Shown: piece by piece, positions 27,692 to 38,157 of the stretch
Position numbering within the stretch: position 1 is the first letter of the stretch
Layout: every line of letters starts with the position of its first letter
Origin: Exobasidium rhododendri
Taxonomy: Eukaryota > Basidiomycota > Exobasidiomycetes > Exobasidiales > Exobasidiaceae
DNA: 64,000 nt
Assembly (NCBI GenBank): GCA_026210745.1
Contig: CP110630.1
Span: 496,001 to 560,000, forward strand
Reading direction: 5' to 3'
Program-made: the position numbers and the translations under genes
Notes under the pieces: generated by a model
The model's database searches: none
What the model was told of the DNA's origin: nothing
The model's input: the letters and a program-made list of their open reading frames with translations, nothing else

Positions 27692-29227
27692 ATGCTTCCC
27701 CTGCCCCTACAACTTCTCTGCCTGGCTCTTCTGACAGCCCTCTGTGCTTGCACACCTGTTCCTATGGACGGTGGAGATGATGCACACTTCAGCGCACTAC
27801 GCAACCCGTCCGTTGCCCGTCTTCGTCGTGTGCGAACGAACACATCCACTCCAATGAGTCAGTCTGATCCGAGAGTATCCCAGACGTCTCGTCCACGACG
27901 TCATTTGTCTCAACGCGAGCCAGGCGTATTGTCAGACCCTCAGACGGCACGACATCGACGATTTCACGACTCGAGCTCGAGCTCAAGAATGACCCAAATG
28001 GACAGACACGACTTGACAGCTGCACATCCCGTCCCTACACGACTCGTTCTAGATCCTCCGACGTCTTCTGTTCCTCTCTACTCTAATTTACCAGAGCACA
28101 GCTACAGCTCAACGCAGTACTACCCAGACCCCAACACTCTCCCATCTTTGCATCCTGAATCTCTGCAGCAGACATACTTCAGTCAGCCACTGCCCTATCA
28201 AGATCACACGAATTTGTACGGTCAAGCGTATCCTTACTCCTATCCCAATCTCCCTCCCTGGAGCGCTTCCACGACTCATAGCTATGACAATCCCAGCGAC
28301 AAGTATCACCACCAGGATGCACCTCATGCCAGCTCCTCTGCCGTGTACGGTCACCCGCAAGAAGACTCTGTTCATTCCTCCGATCTCCGCCTAAATGCCA
28401 CACATGAGCAGCCCATCTGGGATTCTGGCGTCGAGGCTAGCCACTCTGCGCCCATCGTCGATCTTGGGTTCCAGTGGCAGAATACAGAGGAGCTCTGCTG
28501 GGAGAAGCTCAATTCAGAGCTGCAGGACACCATCGTCCGCACCGTGAACAAAGTGACATGCTACAACAAGAATGCAATCAGGGAGACAATCAAGGATAAG
28601 ATGACGCCGATCCTGGCTACTGCACTACTCAGTGAGAATCGAGACTTAATCATGAACGCCGTTGAGGTCTTGTACAGAATCAGCCGTCACGACATCCATC
28701 ACGAGTGGAAGAGGCTCATGACAGAGGATGAGGCAGAAGTGCTCGTGTTTGAGCTGGAAGTGGCCTCGGGACAGGAAGAGGAGGACATCCGCACCCACTT
28801 GAGCGTGAATCGTGTATCGGCCGAGCTCGCACGGTACCTCTTGGAAGCGACGGACGAGGAAAGGCAAAGCTATGCAGCCAATTCGGGCATCATGATGGAC
28901 GAAGATGGCGTCGTTCGCTCGCCCCTCGTCTATCGGGCAAGGGATCCTAGCATCATCAAGGACACCGACAGCAAGTATCATCACTGGAAGAAGGGCACCA
29001 CTGTCGAGCAGAGACTGCAGATCATAGAGATTGTCAAAGAAGTCTTCCAGTGTCGACCGAACTGGGCGTACACCATGTTGAACAAGGAGAAGGTAACGGA
29101 GGAGGACGAATTGGGCCTGGATATCCTACGAACGATGGAGAGGGAAGGCCCTGCAGCGACAAGGGCGATGATTATACGTAAGACAGGTATCAAGCCTCGT
29201 GCGTACGTCAGGAGGAGAGCGAGGTAG
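27692..29227 (+). CDS. P12: secreted family protein, class A
   Basis: 511 residues from the ATG that opens the signal peptide (MLPLPLQLLCLALLTALCAC); an upstream in-frame ATG (27653) would bury it. XP tract TP-VP, then MDGGDD. LRRVRTN, VSQTSRP and DPQTARH are present. FGxP is not evident. Modules are about 257-325 (DLGFQWQNTEELCWEKL, VTCYNKN), 337-400 (EWKRLMTEDEAEVLVFEL, SGQEEEDIRTHL) and 429-505 (HHWKKGTTVEQRLQI, FQCRPNWAYTML, LGLDILRTM). It ends TGIKPRAYVRRRAR. Confidence 0.88.
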   Translation: MLPLPLQLLCLALLTALCACTPVPMDGGDDAHFSALRNPSVARLRRVRTNTSTPMSQSDPRVSQTSRPRRHLSQREPGVLSDPQTARHRRFHDSSSSSRMTQMDRHDLTAAHPVPTRLVLDPPTSSVPLYSNLPEHSYSSTQYYPDPNTLPSLHPESLQQTYFSQPLPYQDHTNLYGQAYPYSYPNLPPWSASTTHSYDNPSDKYHHQDAPHASSSAVYGHPQEDSVHSSDLRLNATHEQPIWDSGVEASHSAPIVDLGFQWQNTEELCWEKLNSELQDTIVRTVNKVTCYNKNAIRETIKDKMTPILATALLSENRDLIMNAVEVLYRISRHDIHHEWKRLMTEDEAEVLVFELEVASGQEEEDIRTHLSVNRVSAELARYLLEATDEERQSYAANSGIMMDEDGVVRSPLVYRARDPSIIKDTDSKYHHWKKGTTVEQRLQIIEIVKEVFQCRPNWAYTMLNKEKVTEEDELGLDILRTMEREGPAATRAMIIRKTGIKPRAYVRRRAR

Positions 29228-29591
29228 GGGTTTTCTATTGATGTAGCAGTTGTAGATTACACGAGTTCGAGGCGCCCGGCAATGCATCTTTCCTCCTAAC
29301 GTGTCACACCACAGCATGTCATTAAGTCTCCTGCTGGAGTGATTTTGGCTGTTCTCGGGCGAGCTCGGTTTCTCAATCGATTGTGAATGTGACATTAGCA
29401 GCAGTGAGCAGTATCACAGCGATCGATTAGTGCATCACGGGAGGCTGTGCACCAGACAGTAGACTGTTATCTGATGCGAGTGCTTCCAGCGTTTCATTTT
29501 CTGGTAATGAAGAGACAGGGTATAAATGCACCGTGAGAGTGTTCGAGGTATGAATCCATGTCCATCCCCCCAGCGTGCACTCAACACAATC
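29228..29591 (+). promoter_or_regulatory. P13 promoter region with TATA
   Basis: TATAAA at 29521-29526 lies 66 bp before the chosen P13 ATG. This also argues against the ATG that overlaps the box as the start. Confidence 0.6.
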
Positions 29592-30848
29592 ATGGCACCT
29601 CTTCCCAGACCTGTAGCAATCGCCGTACTTCTCTGTCTCTGCGGCACCGTGACATCGTTGCCCGCCCCGATGGATGACTTCTTCAACCTCAAGATTCGCA
29701 CAAACGCAGATACATCGTCTTCTGGTCACCCGCACGGCGCTTCCCATGACTATTATCCTTTTGAGGTGCAGACAGCCCGACTTGGTGGAGTGTCTGGATC
29801 GGCAAGCACCTACGGAGGCTTCCACACTTCTCGTCCAGTTGATCTCTACACTTCAGCCACGGGGCACGGTGCATACTACGGAGAACAAGGCGCTCGTGCT
29901 CACGGATACTATCAGGCTCAGGAGGGGCATCAGTTTGGCGAGCCGTTTCTTGAACAGCTAGACTACTCCTCGCAAGACTTTGGCAGCTTCGGTACAGGAG
30001 GTATTAATTACTACAAAAATGCTGCGGGTCAGCACTATGGAGGCTGCTCGCTGTCGTCGAGTCAGCAATTAGGCATGCAGCACAGCCACAAATGGCAGAC
30101 GAGGGAGGACAATCTGTATAGTCAAGACGATAAGTCGTCATACGTGGATCACAGCAACACTTGGGGTGAGCTGGGGGCTGTCTTTTCACAAAGCTACAAT
30201 CAAGGTGGAGACGGTAGCAGCTCCCAAGATCACGGTCAGGAGGGATACAGTAACTCAGTTCCCCCAGATCCTGCTGGTGTGGCTCACGACGTTCCATACG
30301 TGGATCTTGGCTTCGAATGGACGGACGCCCAGGAGCAATGTTGGAAACGGCTTTCCGACGATCAGAAGGCCACTATCTTCACGGTCGTAGAACACATGAT
30401 AGGCCTCAAAAAGCTGGCGATCCACTCGAAAGTAAGGTCTGTAGTCAATCCCGTCGTAGCGATGCAAATGTTAAGTGGTCAAGAGGCTGCCATTGTTCGT
30501 GCTCTCGACGTCATAGTACCAAATACGAAGAGGTATGCGCAGCAGGAGTTGTCTACTACTACATCCTCCGCACCAAAGGAAAAGAAGCGGGCGCCATGGA
30601 TGATCGACACGGATGAGATACAAAGGAAGCAAATCATATCCATCGTGAAGCGAGCTTTCGGATACAGCGAGAAGAGTATACAGCACTGGGAACTCCTCGC
30701 CAAGCCAAAGGTGACCGAAGACGATATGTTGGGACTTAACATCCTTGCCATGGAGCAGAGAGGCGCATCCGACGCCGAAATCCGAAATTACATCACACAA
30801 GTGACAGGAGTGAAGCCAAGGCTCAAGAAAAGACTCAATTTCTTTTGA
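29592..30848 (+). CDS. P13: secreted family protein, class A, module 2 missing
   Basis: 418 residues. Signal peptide 1-22, XP tract LP-AP, then MDDFFN. LKIRTN, EVQTARL and GGFHTSRP are present, and HQFGEPFLEQLDYSSQDFG is the FGxP motif. The disordered part is Gly/Tyr/Ser-rich. Module 1 is about 238-305 (DLGFEWTDAQEQCWKRL, LSGQEAAIVRALDVI). It passes through a 15-residue Ser/Thr/Lys linker straight to module 3 (about 334-410, APWMIDTDEIQRKQI, LGLNILAME), so module 2 is cleanly absent. It ends VTGVKPRLKKRLNFF. Confidence 0.88.
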   Translation: MAPLPRPVAIAVLLCLCGTVTSLPAPMDDFFNLKIRTNADTSSSGHPHGASHDYYPFEVQTARLGGVSGSASTYGGFHTSRPVDLYTSATGHGAYYGEQGARAHGYYQAQEGHQFGEPFLEQLDYSSQDFGSFGTGGINYYKNAAGQHYGGCSLSSSQQLGMQHSHKWQTREDNLYSQDDKSSYVDHSNTWGELGAVFSQSYNQGGDGSSSQDHGQEGYSNSVPPDPAGVAHDVPYVDLGFEWTDAQEQCWKRLSDDQKATIFTVVEHMIGLKKLAIHSKVRSVVNPVVAMQMLSGQEAAIVRALDVIVPNTKRYAQQELSTTTSSAPKEKKRAPWMIDTDEIQRKQIISIVKRAFGYSEKSIQHWELLAKPKVTEDDMLGLNILAMEQRGASDAEIRNYITQVTGVKPRLKKRLNFF

Positions 30849-31282
30849 CCGGGGTACTCATGTGCTCGTCGTAAAGTGAACTATATATGCCCCTTCGAAT
30901 GGGGATACTACACACCTCCCCTTCTATGCCTGATGTATAGACAGACTCTCGCATCCCTTGCTTTCTTGAGCTGCGTCTGACATCCGTCTCGATCTGTCCG
31001 ATGTGACAAGGTGCCTTACCAGCTTTCTCTTTAAGAGGCTTCCTGTGTACGATCTGTGCCGTGGTACATTACTCAGATCAACAATATCAATAATGTCTTA
31101 CTTGAAAGAGGGGTCACGACCGATTTTCTCTTGCTGTGATCATCTGCATCGCCTCCCTCTGGCTGATGTTCATGCTGGGCGGTGTAGAGGGGCTCTCTCT
31201 GTGTACATATATTCACACTTGAATAAACAGACTCCCTCCCTCCTTTTTCCCTCCCCTCATCTCTACATTTGCCGCACACACC
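30849..31282 (+). promoter_or_regulatory. P13-P14 intergenic region
   Basis: 434 bp; no gene. AATAAA near 31222 (about 60 bp before the P14 ATG) and TATATA near 30883 are the only TATA-like runs. Confidence 0.4.
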
Positions 31283-32728
31283 ATGTCTCTACTCTTCGGG
31301 TACACATTGATAATTCTCCTTGCCGGTCTGCACAAAGGCGTGGCTCCATCTCCTCTCCCTATGGACGGCGGCTGGGAGCACTTCAATACGATACAGCACC
31401 CCAACCTTGGTCCCATTCGCACCAGAGCACCTTCTCAAGCTCGTTACGGCAGATCTGCTACCGAAGCACACACTTCACGTCCGGATCCTCACTTTCACCC
31501 GGCGTCCTACTCCGGCGCCCAGACGTCTCGCGTTGAGAGCAATCGACAGGACAGTCAATATTTGGCGCATCCTACATCCATCTTTCCAAGCAGTGACTAT
31601 AATCCATACGGTGGAATCTATGCGAACTCACTGGCAACGCAGAATTACGGTCAACATGAGTCCTTTGGCATGCCATTATCGACCCAGTTCGACGCCCATG
31701 CGCCTGTCGACCATTCAGCCTTTCACGAGATCACGCAAGACGACGACTACGGTTCTACGTCCCTGCACCACTATCAACACGGAGGAGCCTCGTCCAGCAA
31801 TACCTTCCCGGCGCACCAGTCATCAGGACAGCATCACCCCATAGACGTCTCCATCGATGCTTACGGGGGACATCCTCTGCTGGAAGGTGCTATTCCGTCT
31901 TCTTACGCCGACATATCTAACAATCCTCCAGCCACCTCGCTGCACCAGACCGGCAACAATTCCCAGGGGGCAACACAGATCCAGCTCGCCATTCCCATCA
32001 CTGACCTTGGCTTCCCCTGGACAGACGGTCACGAGCTGTGCTGGAACAAGCTGTACGACGTGCACAAGAACATCATGCTCGACATAATACACGAAAGGAC
32101 ACACAAGCTAAAGAAGCCGATCCGCCAGCGACTCAGCCCGCAAATGACGCCCTTTATGGCCTTGGCACTTCTCAGCGGGAATGAGAGTCAGATCAAGCGT
32201 GTCATCAATGGCGTCTATCCGCGCTTCTACAAGAAGGACATTGATGCGTGGAAGGGGTACCTGTCGGATCTGGATGCAGACATTCTCGAGTACAGTCTGT
32301 GCCAGGTGACGGGTCAGAACGCCGACTATGTGCGCAACTTCCTTAGCAACAAAAAAGTAACGCCCGACCTTGCGCTTCAACTCTCCAAGGCATCCAGCGA
32401 TGAGCTGCACCAGTTTGCAGTAGATGCCAAGATCATGAAGAAGGAGCACATCACGCCGCCAGAGCCAGTCATGCGGGAAGGTGACAAGAAGCATAAGCCG
32501 TGGATGGATGGTACGACGTCCAGCGAGAGGAAGCAAATCGTCGAGATTGTCAAGAAGCACTTCAGCAGCAGAGCTCAAGGCACGAGCATGGTGTACAATA
32601 TACTGACGAGAGAAAACGTCAAGACGGAAGATCGCCTGGGCCTGACGATCTTGGCACTCGAGCAGAAGCACGGAGACGGTGGGTCGAGAGACTACATCAT
32701 GCAGAAGACAGGCGTGCGGCCGAGGTAG
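31283..32728 (+). CDS. P14: secreted family protein, class A
   Basis: 481 residues. Signal peptide 1-20, XP tract AP-SP-LP, then MDGGW. LGPIRTR, EAHTSRP and GAQTSRV follow, and ESFGMPLSTQF is the FGxP motif. Module 1 is about 240-310 (DLGFPWTDGHELCWNKL, LLSGN); the second Cys of the CW..TC pattern is replaced (ERTHKL). Module 2 is about 321-385 (AWKGYLSDLDADILEYSL, TGQNADYVRNFL). Module 3 is about 403-480 (KPWMDGTTSSERKQI, LGLTILALE). It shares modules 1-2 most closely with P15. Confidence 0.88.
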   Translation: MSLLFGYTLIILLAGLHKGVAPSPLPMDGGWEHFNTIQHPNLGPIRTRAPSQARYGRSATEAHTSRPDPHFHPASYSGAQTSRVESNRQDSQYLAHPTSIFPSSDYNPYGGIYANSLATQNYGQHESFGMPLSTQFDAHAPVDHSAFHEITQDDDYGSTSLHHYQHGGASSSNTFPAHQSSGQHHPIDVSIDAYGGHPLLEGAIPSSYADISNNPPATSLHQTGNNSQGATQIQLAIPITDLGFPWTDGHELCWNKLYDVHKNIMLDIIHERTHKLKKPIRQRLSPQMTPFMALALLSGNESQIKRVINGVYPRFYKKDIDAWKGYLSDLDADILEYSLCQVTGQNADYVRNFLSNKKVTPDLALQLSKASSDELHQFAVDAKIMKKEHITPPEPVMREGDKKHKPWMDGTTSSERKQIVEIVKKHFSSRAQGTSMVYNILTRENVKTEDRLGLTILALEQKHGDGGSRDYIMQKTGVRPR

Positions 32729-33045
32729 GCGTCATGAAGAGGCGATATATGGGCGGGAAAGACAGGTCATCCAAGTCATGTGTGAGATAGTGCGCTTGAC
32801 GATTCACTTGGAAGGGATGACTCCTACTCCGTGTGATTTCGTCTGTCATGCGATGTGAATAAGATAGAAAGCGACGGTTGCCAAGTGATACTCTGCATGA
32901 ATATGCATAGATCAGATCCATCTTGTACCGAGGCTGTGCTCCTCTTTCATGCGCAACACAGAGAAGACGCCTGCCGTAAGTCTATATAAGTATAGAGCCA
33001 GAGCGTTTCGCTTTCCCGCCCCTTGCCCCATAATAAGCACACATC
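32729..33045 (+). promoter_or_regulatory. P15 promoter with TATA
   Basis: TATATAAG at 32983-32990 ends 55 bp before the P15 ATG, with a CT/CCCC-rich leader between. Confidence 0.65.
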
Positions 33046-34536
33046 ATGAAGCGCTCCATTCCTTTCTCTGCTTGTGTGGCTCTTCGTCTTCTCTTGACCG
33101 TGAGCAATGCTAGACCCGCCCCACTCCCTCATCCTGCACCCATGGACGCAGGTTGGGGAAATGAGCATGCAGGAAACTACGACGGCCTCCCGATCGTACG
33201 CACGAGAGGCTCAAGGAGGTCTCGACACGATCAGAGTGACAACATCGAAATACAGACGGCTCGCCTTGGTCTTCACTCCAACACAGCTGCACAGCTTGGA
33301 TCTCGGACATCTCGACCGAGCAATTCTGGTGCTCATCGCATCCAGCACCCGTATGATGCAGGCTATAGTCATTACCCTGGTCAACATCCATGGGTCGACG
33401 CTCCTTCCTCCTACGACCTCACCCACGGCAGCCGGTTCGTTTCCAGTCAGGACTACGACCAGAACGAAGCGTTCGGGACCCCGTTGCCGCAGCATTTCGA
33501 GGCACACGACTACGGCTTACGACAGACAAACTTCTATCCAAATCTCTTCGATCAGCAGCAGGGAGGCTCGTCGTCGGATAATGTCTACGGTGTCGGTCAT
33601 ACGAGCTACCAGCAAGGACTGAACCAGTATATACATACGTTCGACAACGACAGCAACAGAACAGACACGAGAGGCCAAGCATCCAACACCGAGGCTCAAG
33701 CACCGCCACCGCAACAACAACCGCGACAGCGCCGTGCAAAGCAGAAGGAAGTAGTTCAGGAGGAACCAATCGACACAACCTTCCCCATCACTAATCTCGG
33801 CTTTCGGTGGTCTGACGGCAACGTACCGTGCTACAACAGCCTTTACGACGTCCACAAGAACATGATGATTGACGTTATACAAAACATCACCAAAAAGAGG
33901 CCCGACCCTGTTCGCGCCATGTTGAGGCTGTACGTGACCCCGTTCATGGCGTTGAAGCTGCTGAGTGGAGACGAAAAACAGGTCGACGAAGTGATAAAGG
34001 CATTGTACCCCAAGTTCGTCCGTGAGAGTGTCCATACTTGGAGAAAAGATTTGTCGGATGACGCAGCAGAAGCGCTTCAACACAGTCTCTGTCGCATCAC
34101 GGGCCAGACTCCAGCCTACATCCTGAATTTCCTCACCTACAAGATACCAAACGATCTTCCATTGCCGCTCTCTCAGGCATCCGACGAAGACCTCTACCTG
34201 TTCGCCGTGGATGCCGCGATCATGAAGGGGCCCGATGCAGCGCCTGTGAGAGGAGAGACTGTCATAAAGCATGACGATAGTCGATTCTCACCGTGGATGC
34301 AAGGCACCACACTGAATCAACGCAGAAAGATCGTCGCGATTGTGAAGCGGGTGATGGGCTACTCGGATGCCAACGCTGCGGCCTATCAACTTCTAGCTCG
34401 AAAAAAGGTGCAAATACAGGATGAACTGGGATTGACGATTCTGGCAATGGATGCGAGTGATCGATATGATGACGAGATGATACGAGAGCACATTGCAAAG
34501 GTGACGGCGTGGAAGCCACGGTCGAGGTTTCTCTAA
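33046..34536 (+). CDS. P15: secreted family protein, class A
   Basis: 496 residues. Signal peptide 1-22, a five-unit XP tract RP-AP-LP-HP-AP, then MDAGW. LPIVRTRGS, EIQTARL and GSRTSRP are present, and EAFGTPLPQHF is the FGxP motif. A Gln/Pro-rich linker precedes module 1 at about 250-320 (NLGFRWSDGNVPCYNSL, KLLSGDEKQVDEVIKALYP). Module 2 is about 330-390 (TWRKDLSDDAAEALQHSL), module 3 about 414-494 (SPWMQGTTLNQRRKI, LGLTILAMD). Confidence 0.88.
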   Translation: MKRSIPFSACVALRLLLTVSNARPAPLPHPAPMDAGWGNEHAGNYDGLPIVRTRGSRRSRHDQSDNIEIQTARLGLHSNTAAQLGSRTSRPSNSGAHRIQHPYDAGYSHYPGQHPWVDAPSSYDLTHGSRFVSSQDYDQNEAFGTPLPQHFEAHDYGLRQTNFYPNLFDQQQGGSSSDNVYGVGHTSYQQGLNQYIHTFDNDSNRTDTRGQASNTEAQAPPPQQQPRQRRAKQKEVVQEEPIDTTFPITNLGFRWSDGNVPCYNSLYDVHKNMMIDVIQNITKKRPDPVRAMLRLYVTPFMALKLLSGDEKQVDEVIKALYPKFVRESVHTWRKDLSDDAAEALQHSLCRITGQTPAYILNFLTYKIPNDLPLPLSQASDEDLYLFAVDAAIMKGPDAAPVRGETVIKHDDSRFSPWMQGTTLNQRRKIVAIVKRVMGYSDANAAAYQLLARKKVQIQDELGLTILAMDASDRYDDEMIREHIAKVTAWKPRSRFL

Positions 34537-34775
34537 CGTCACGCCCCATTGCTCCTAGCGGGCTTTGCGCGGACGTTAAGGGGAGAGGCGCAGCAGCAAT
34601 GCAATAGATTCACACACCATCTCTTTCGTGATACAACATGCATGTTCTTTTTCCTATTGTCACATAGTGGGTGGTCTGCATTGTACGTTCTTAAGTTGCG
34701 TTTGAAGGAGAGGAAAAACGGAAAGTTGTTGCCATTTCTTTTCTTTCTCTATACTTCCTCCTTCTCGATCTTTGA

Positions 34776-36128
34776 ATGATGATGCTGCTGCTCGTACTCT
34801 GTCTAGTGACACTACACCTCTGTATGACGGTTTTGGCAGTACCACTTCCTATGGACAACAGAAGAGGCAAGGGTTTTCAAAACGTCGTCGATAGCTCGTC
34901 CTCCGAGTACGCCCGGACACCTCGTCTTCAGAGGCATGATCATGATGTCGCCACGGCTTCAGGAGCAGCGACGTCAAGAGTACGGGACATCGCTTCTCGA
35001 TACCGAGCTCGTCCGCAGGATACAGTGGCGTACTATAGCCAATCTACCGCATTCCAGTCAGATCGAGGTGGCCCAGGTGCAAGTGGATATCAGCAATCTA
35101 CGGACGAGCCTCTTCACTTGTACTACCGTGACACGCAGCGTCCTGGTCAGTATGGGCATTACGCACATTACAACGGCATCACTGCACACTTCACCGGAAA
35201 TCTGCCTCAGTCCGAAAGCTCTTTCTCTTCGTCAGGACTGTACGCTACAGTCACACCTCAGTACAGTCACTACAACTATACGAACAGCGTACCTCAAGTG
35301 CCGACAGATATCTCTCAGCAAGCCAGAGCTAGACAACGACATGGCGCTGAAACAGCAATGGAGACGAATCACCTGACGTATGGAATCGATATTGGCTATG
35401 CATGGAAGGATGAAAACGAACTCTGCTGGGACAAAATAGGCGAGACGGGTCAACAAGCCGTCATCAGCGTCGTCAGCATAGCTACCTGCTGGAACAAGCA
35501 AGGCATTCGAGACAAGCTTGCAGACCGGCTCACCGCACTACAGGCCACCGCCATCCTAAGTGGACACGAAGATCTCGTCATCGAAGCGATCAAGAGCGTG
35601 TGTGATCTGGATCGACTTGTTGTGGATCACCCGTGGAGAAGGGCATTGACGAGGGAACAGTCGGAGGAGTTGGTGCACAAGCTGGCCGTTGCTTCTGGAA
35701 GAGATGCAGAAGACGTGCGTACATTCTTGAGTACCAATATGGTCCCCTCTGATGTTGCCGTCGCTCTTCTCCTCATGTCGGACGCCGAGCGCATCGACTT
35801 TGCCTTCAAGTATGGCCTCATGCAGGCACAGAGGTCTCTCACTAGGGGAGGAAACGAGAAGGTCCTGAAAGTGATGTTTGAAGGCGACCCTGTATATGCT
35901 CCTTGGAAGGAAGGAACGAACTCGGAACAGAGGAAGCAAATCGTGCAGACGGTGATGAGGGATTTCCCCTCCTCCCAACCATGGGCGTATAGTATCCTTT
36001 CGACAGGCCACATCCAGCCCAAAGACTACTTTGGACTGCAAATACTGCACAAGGCGGCAGAAGAAGATGGCGTCGAGAAAGTGAGGGACTTCATCGTAAG
36101 CATGACAGGAGTAAAGCGGTTGGGATAG
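34776..36128 (+). CDS. P16: secreted family protein, class A with ARTPRL N-terminus
   Basis: 450 residues. Signal peptide 1-21, XP tract VP-LP, then MDNRRGKG. YARTPRL and GAATSRV form the variant TSR pair; no VRT motif comes before it, as in P11. I see no FGxP motif. Module 1 is about 204-272 (DIGYAWKDENELCWDKI, ATCWNKQ), module 2 about 285-350 (PWRRALTREQSEELVHKL, SGRDAEDVRTFL), module 3 about 374-450 (APWKEGTNSEQRKQI, FGLQILHKA). The gap to P15 is only 239 bp and holds a long pyrimidine run before the ATG. Confidence 0.88.
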   Translation: MMMLLLVLCLVTLHLCMTVLAVPLPMDNRRGKGFQNVVDSSSSEYARTPRLQRHDHDVATASGAATSRVRDIASRYRARPQDTVAYYSQSTAFQSDRGGPGASGYQQSTDEPLHLYYRDTQRPGQYGHYAHYNGITAHFTGNLPQSESSFSSSGLYATVTPQYSHYNYTNSVPQVPTDISQQARARQRHGAETAMETNHLTYGIDIGYAWKDENELCWDKIGETGQQAVISVVSIATCWNKQGIRDKLADRLTALQATAILSGHEDLVIEAIKSVCDLDRLVVDHPWRRALTREQSEELVHKLAVASGRDAEDVRTFLSTNMVPSDVAVALLLMSDAERIDFAFKYGLMQAQRSLTRGGNEKVLKVMFEGDPVYAPWKEGTNSEQRKQIVQTVMRDFPSSQPWAYSILSTGHIQPKDYFGLQILHKAAEEDGVEKVRDFIVSMTGVKRLG

Positions 36129-36462
36129 AATTCATGGTCCACATTGTTACACCTCAATACGTTGTGCGAAGTCTATACCTTCCCTCCCGTCTTTATGTAC
36201 AGACCCAAGCGATGTATTGAGAACGGCAAGGATCTTGATATGCCTCTGTGAATTCCTTCTGTTTCTCCTGTCTCGCCCCCTCGTTCCTTGGCGCATTGTT
36301 TGAGGCTGTGATGACGATAAATCAGATCTCATGCTCGAATCACGCAGGGCGCGGTAGTGGGTGCTTCTTCGTAGAATACAAGAGTAGGTTCTCCTCAGTC
36401 CTTTAGCCTTCTCACTCTCATCTCTCTTTCTTTGTCTCTCTCTCTTACCTCCATCCCTCACG
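36129..36462 (+). promoter_or_regulatory. P16-P17 intergenic region
   Basis: 334 bp; no TATA seen. The 60 bp before the P17 ATG are almost wholly pyrimidine (TCTCTC runs), as is usual near fungal transcription starts. Confidence 0.4.
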
Positions 36463-38157
36463 ATGCGTCAACATCTTCTGGTATGTCTGTGTGCGGTGAT
36501 CCTCGGCTTCATCGATGCAGCACCGATGCCTTCACCCATGCCCTCTCCCATGGACAGTCATCACAAAGATGGTCTTGACCCTTCTCAGCCGTGGAATCTT
36601 CGCAAGGTCCGTACGGCAGAATCTTCTCCAGGCGGTCCTTCAGGATCGTATACGTCACGAGCCCATCGGAGTAACCTCATGGACAATGACGTCGTCGTAT
36701 CGGCAGGATTCAGCACATCACGTCTGCCAAAAGCGGGTCGTACGTCTCATCGCGGTGAACAGGCTATGTCCGAAGTTGCCCATCAACTTCATCCTCCCTT
36801 TGACCCATATCTGTCTCACAACCCTTGGACGCCCCAGAATGATCTCGACATGAGCGGCTTCAGTGGACTCAATCTCGATCCGCAGGCCTACGATACAAGC
36901 AACTACAGCTTCGGATACAACGAGCAGCTGCCCGGCTACTACGATCAGTCAGCGCCAGACCCAAGCCAGTATTATCAGCAATTCCCCGCAGCGGGACTGG
37001 AGGAGTACGGCGCGTCCATGAGCCAGTTTCACGGTCAAGACGGTGGAAGCTACACAGGGATGGGCGTGCCTCTTCAGCAGTCGCTCGGACATGCGGTCTA
37101 TGGCGGTCATGCAGCATTTGACTCGTCATCCTCCCACCACACGCCCCAAGAGCATCAGTACGAGGACGGATCACTGGAGAGTCTCGCCTTTCGACGACTC
37201 TCTGCTGCTACACCATCCTCCCACCATCATCAAGGCGCGTCTGGATCTCGTCAAGGGGGGCACAGTAGTGGAAACACCTCTCTCTCGCTCTCTGCAGACG
37301 GACACGTTCTCGACTATAACGTCTCCGACTTTCACCGTGGTCCTCACGAAACATACATGAACGAAACTCACACAAGGCAGCAGACGATTGCCAGCAACAG
37401 GAAAAGCACAAGTCAGCGGGCCACGCAGGAGTCGCGTCCATCAAGTAAGGCACGCGCAGGTGGTTCGAAGAGTAGCAAAGACGACTTTGTCTGGTTCTCC
37501 CTTGACATGAAAACCCGCGAAGCACTAGAAGAGATCGTCAGCATATGCAGGGGATTGCGATACAGCTACATCGAGCAAAAGTTCCGAACAGGCTTAACCG
37601 AGGAGCTGATGGAGGAGCTGCTGAGTGACGATGCCGCTCGTATTGAAGATGCCGTCGAGATCATGTATCCACACGAAGCGGGTGCACTCCTACCGATCTG
37701 GAAAGCGAACATGTCACCCGAAGATAGTGAAATGATCGTGGACAGACTCTCCACGATATCAGGACAGCCGAAGGAAGTCATCCGGAATTACTTTCTCAAG
37801 AGGCAGTACCGAAGCGTCGATCTCTACTACCTCCTCCACTCCGACGACTCGGTGCTTACCGCGTTTGCCGTTGAGAATGGCTTCTTTCAGCGAAGTAACT
37901 TGTACGACGATAATGGCAAGAAAAAGAGGTACGCCGAGAGCATTCCCACTACAGCGTGGCAATTCATGCTCAACACAAAAGAGAGCAACCAAGTGCTCAA
38001 GCTGATCGAAAAGAAGCTGCCGCATCACAATCGCAGGTGGGCACTCTACAATCTGACGCACGATCGCATATGGAAGGGATTTGGACAGCACCTCTTGGCT
38101 GCCTCAGAAGCAGAGTGCGATCAGATGCTCCAAATTCTAGACTCGCCGAACGTGTAG
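36463..38157 (+). CDS. P17: secreted family protein, class C
   Basis: 564 residues. Signal peptide 1-19, then AP-MP-SP-MP-SP and MDSHH; the MPSP unit is duplicated, which shows how the tract grows in two-residue steps. LRKVRTAES, GSYTSRA and AGFSTSRL are present. A long Tyr/Gln/Ser/Gly stretch precedes module 1 at about 342-405 (VWFSLDMKTREALEEIVSIC, LLSDDAARIEDAVEIMYP). Module 2 is about 410-475 (IWKANMSPEDSEMIV, SGQPKEVIRNYFL), module 3 about 497-564 (AWQFMLNTKESNQVLKLI, GFGQHLLAASEAE). Class C modules lack the DLGF opening. Confidence 0.88.
   Translation: MRQHLLVCLCAVILGFIDAAPMPSPMPSPMDSHHKDGLDPSQPWNLRKVRTAESSPGGPSGSYTSRAHRSNLMDNDVVVSAGFSTSRLPKAGRTSHRGEQAMSEVAHQLHPPFDPYLSHNPWTPQNDLDMSGFSGLNLDPQAYDTSNYSFGYNEQLPGYYDQSAPDPSQYYQQFPAAGLEEYGASMSQFHGQDGGSYTGMGVPLQQSLGHAVYGGHAAFDSSSSHHTPQEHQYEDGSLESLAFRRLSAATPSSHHHQGASGSRQGGHSSGNTSLSLSADGHVLDYNVSDFHRGPHETYMNETHTRQQTIASNRKSTSQRATQESRPSSKARAGGSKSSKDDFVWFSLDMKTREALEEIVSICRGLRYSYIEQKFRTGLTEELMEELLSDDAARIEDAVEIMYPHEAGALLPIWKANMSPEDSEMIVDRLSTISGQPKEVIRNYFLKRQYRSVDLYYLLHSDDSVLTAFAVENGFFQRSNLYDDNGKKKRYAESIPTTAWQFMLNTKESNQVLKLIEKKLPHHNRRWALYNLTHDRIWKGFGQHLLAASEAECDQMLQILDSPNV

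Noticed and set aside
31003-31536. 177-residue plus-strand ORF overlapping the start of P14
   Set aside because: It is out of frame with P14, has no family motif, and crosses the P14 signal peptide region as a shadow.
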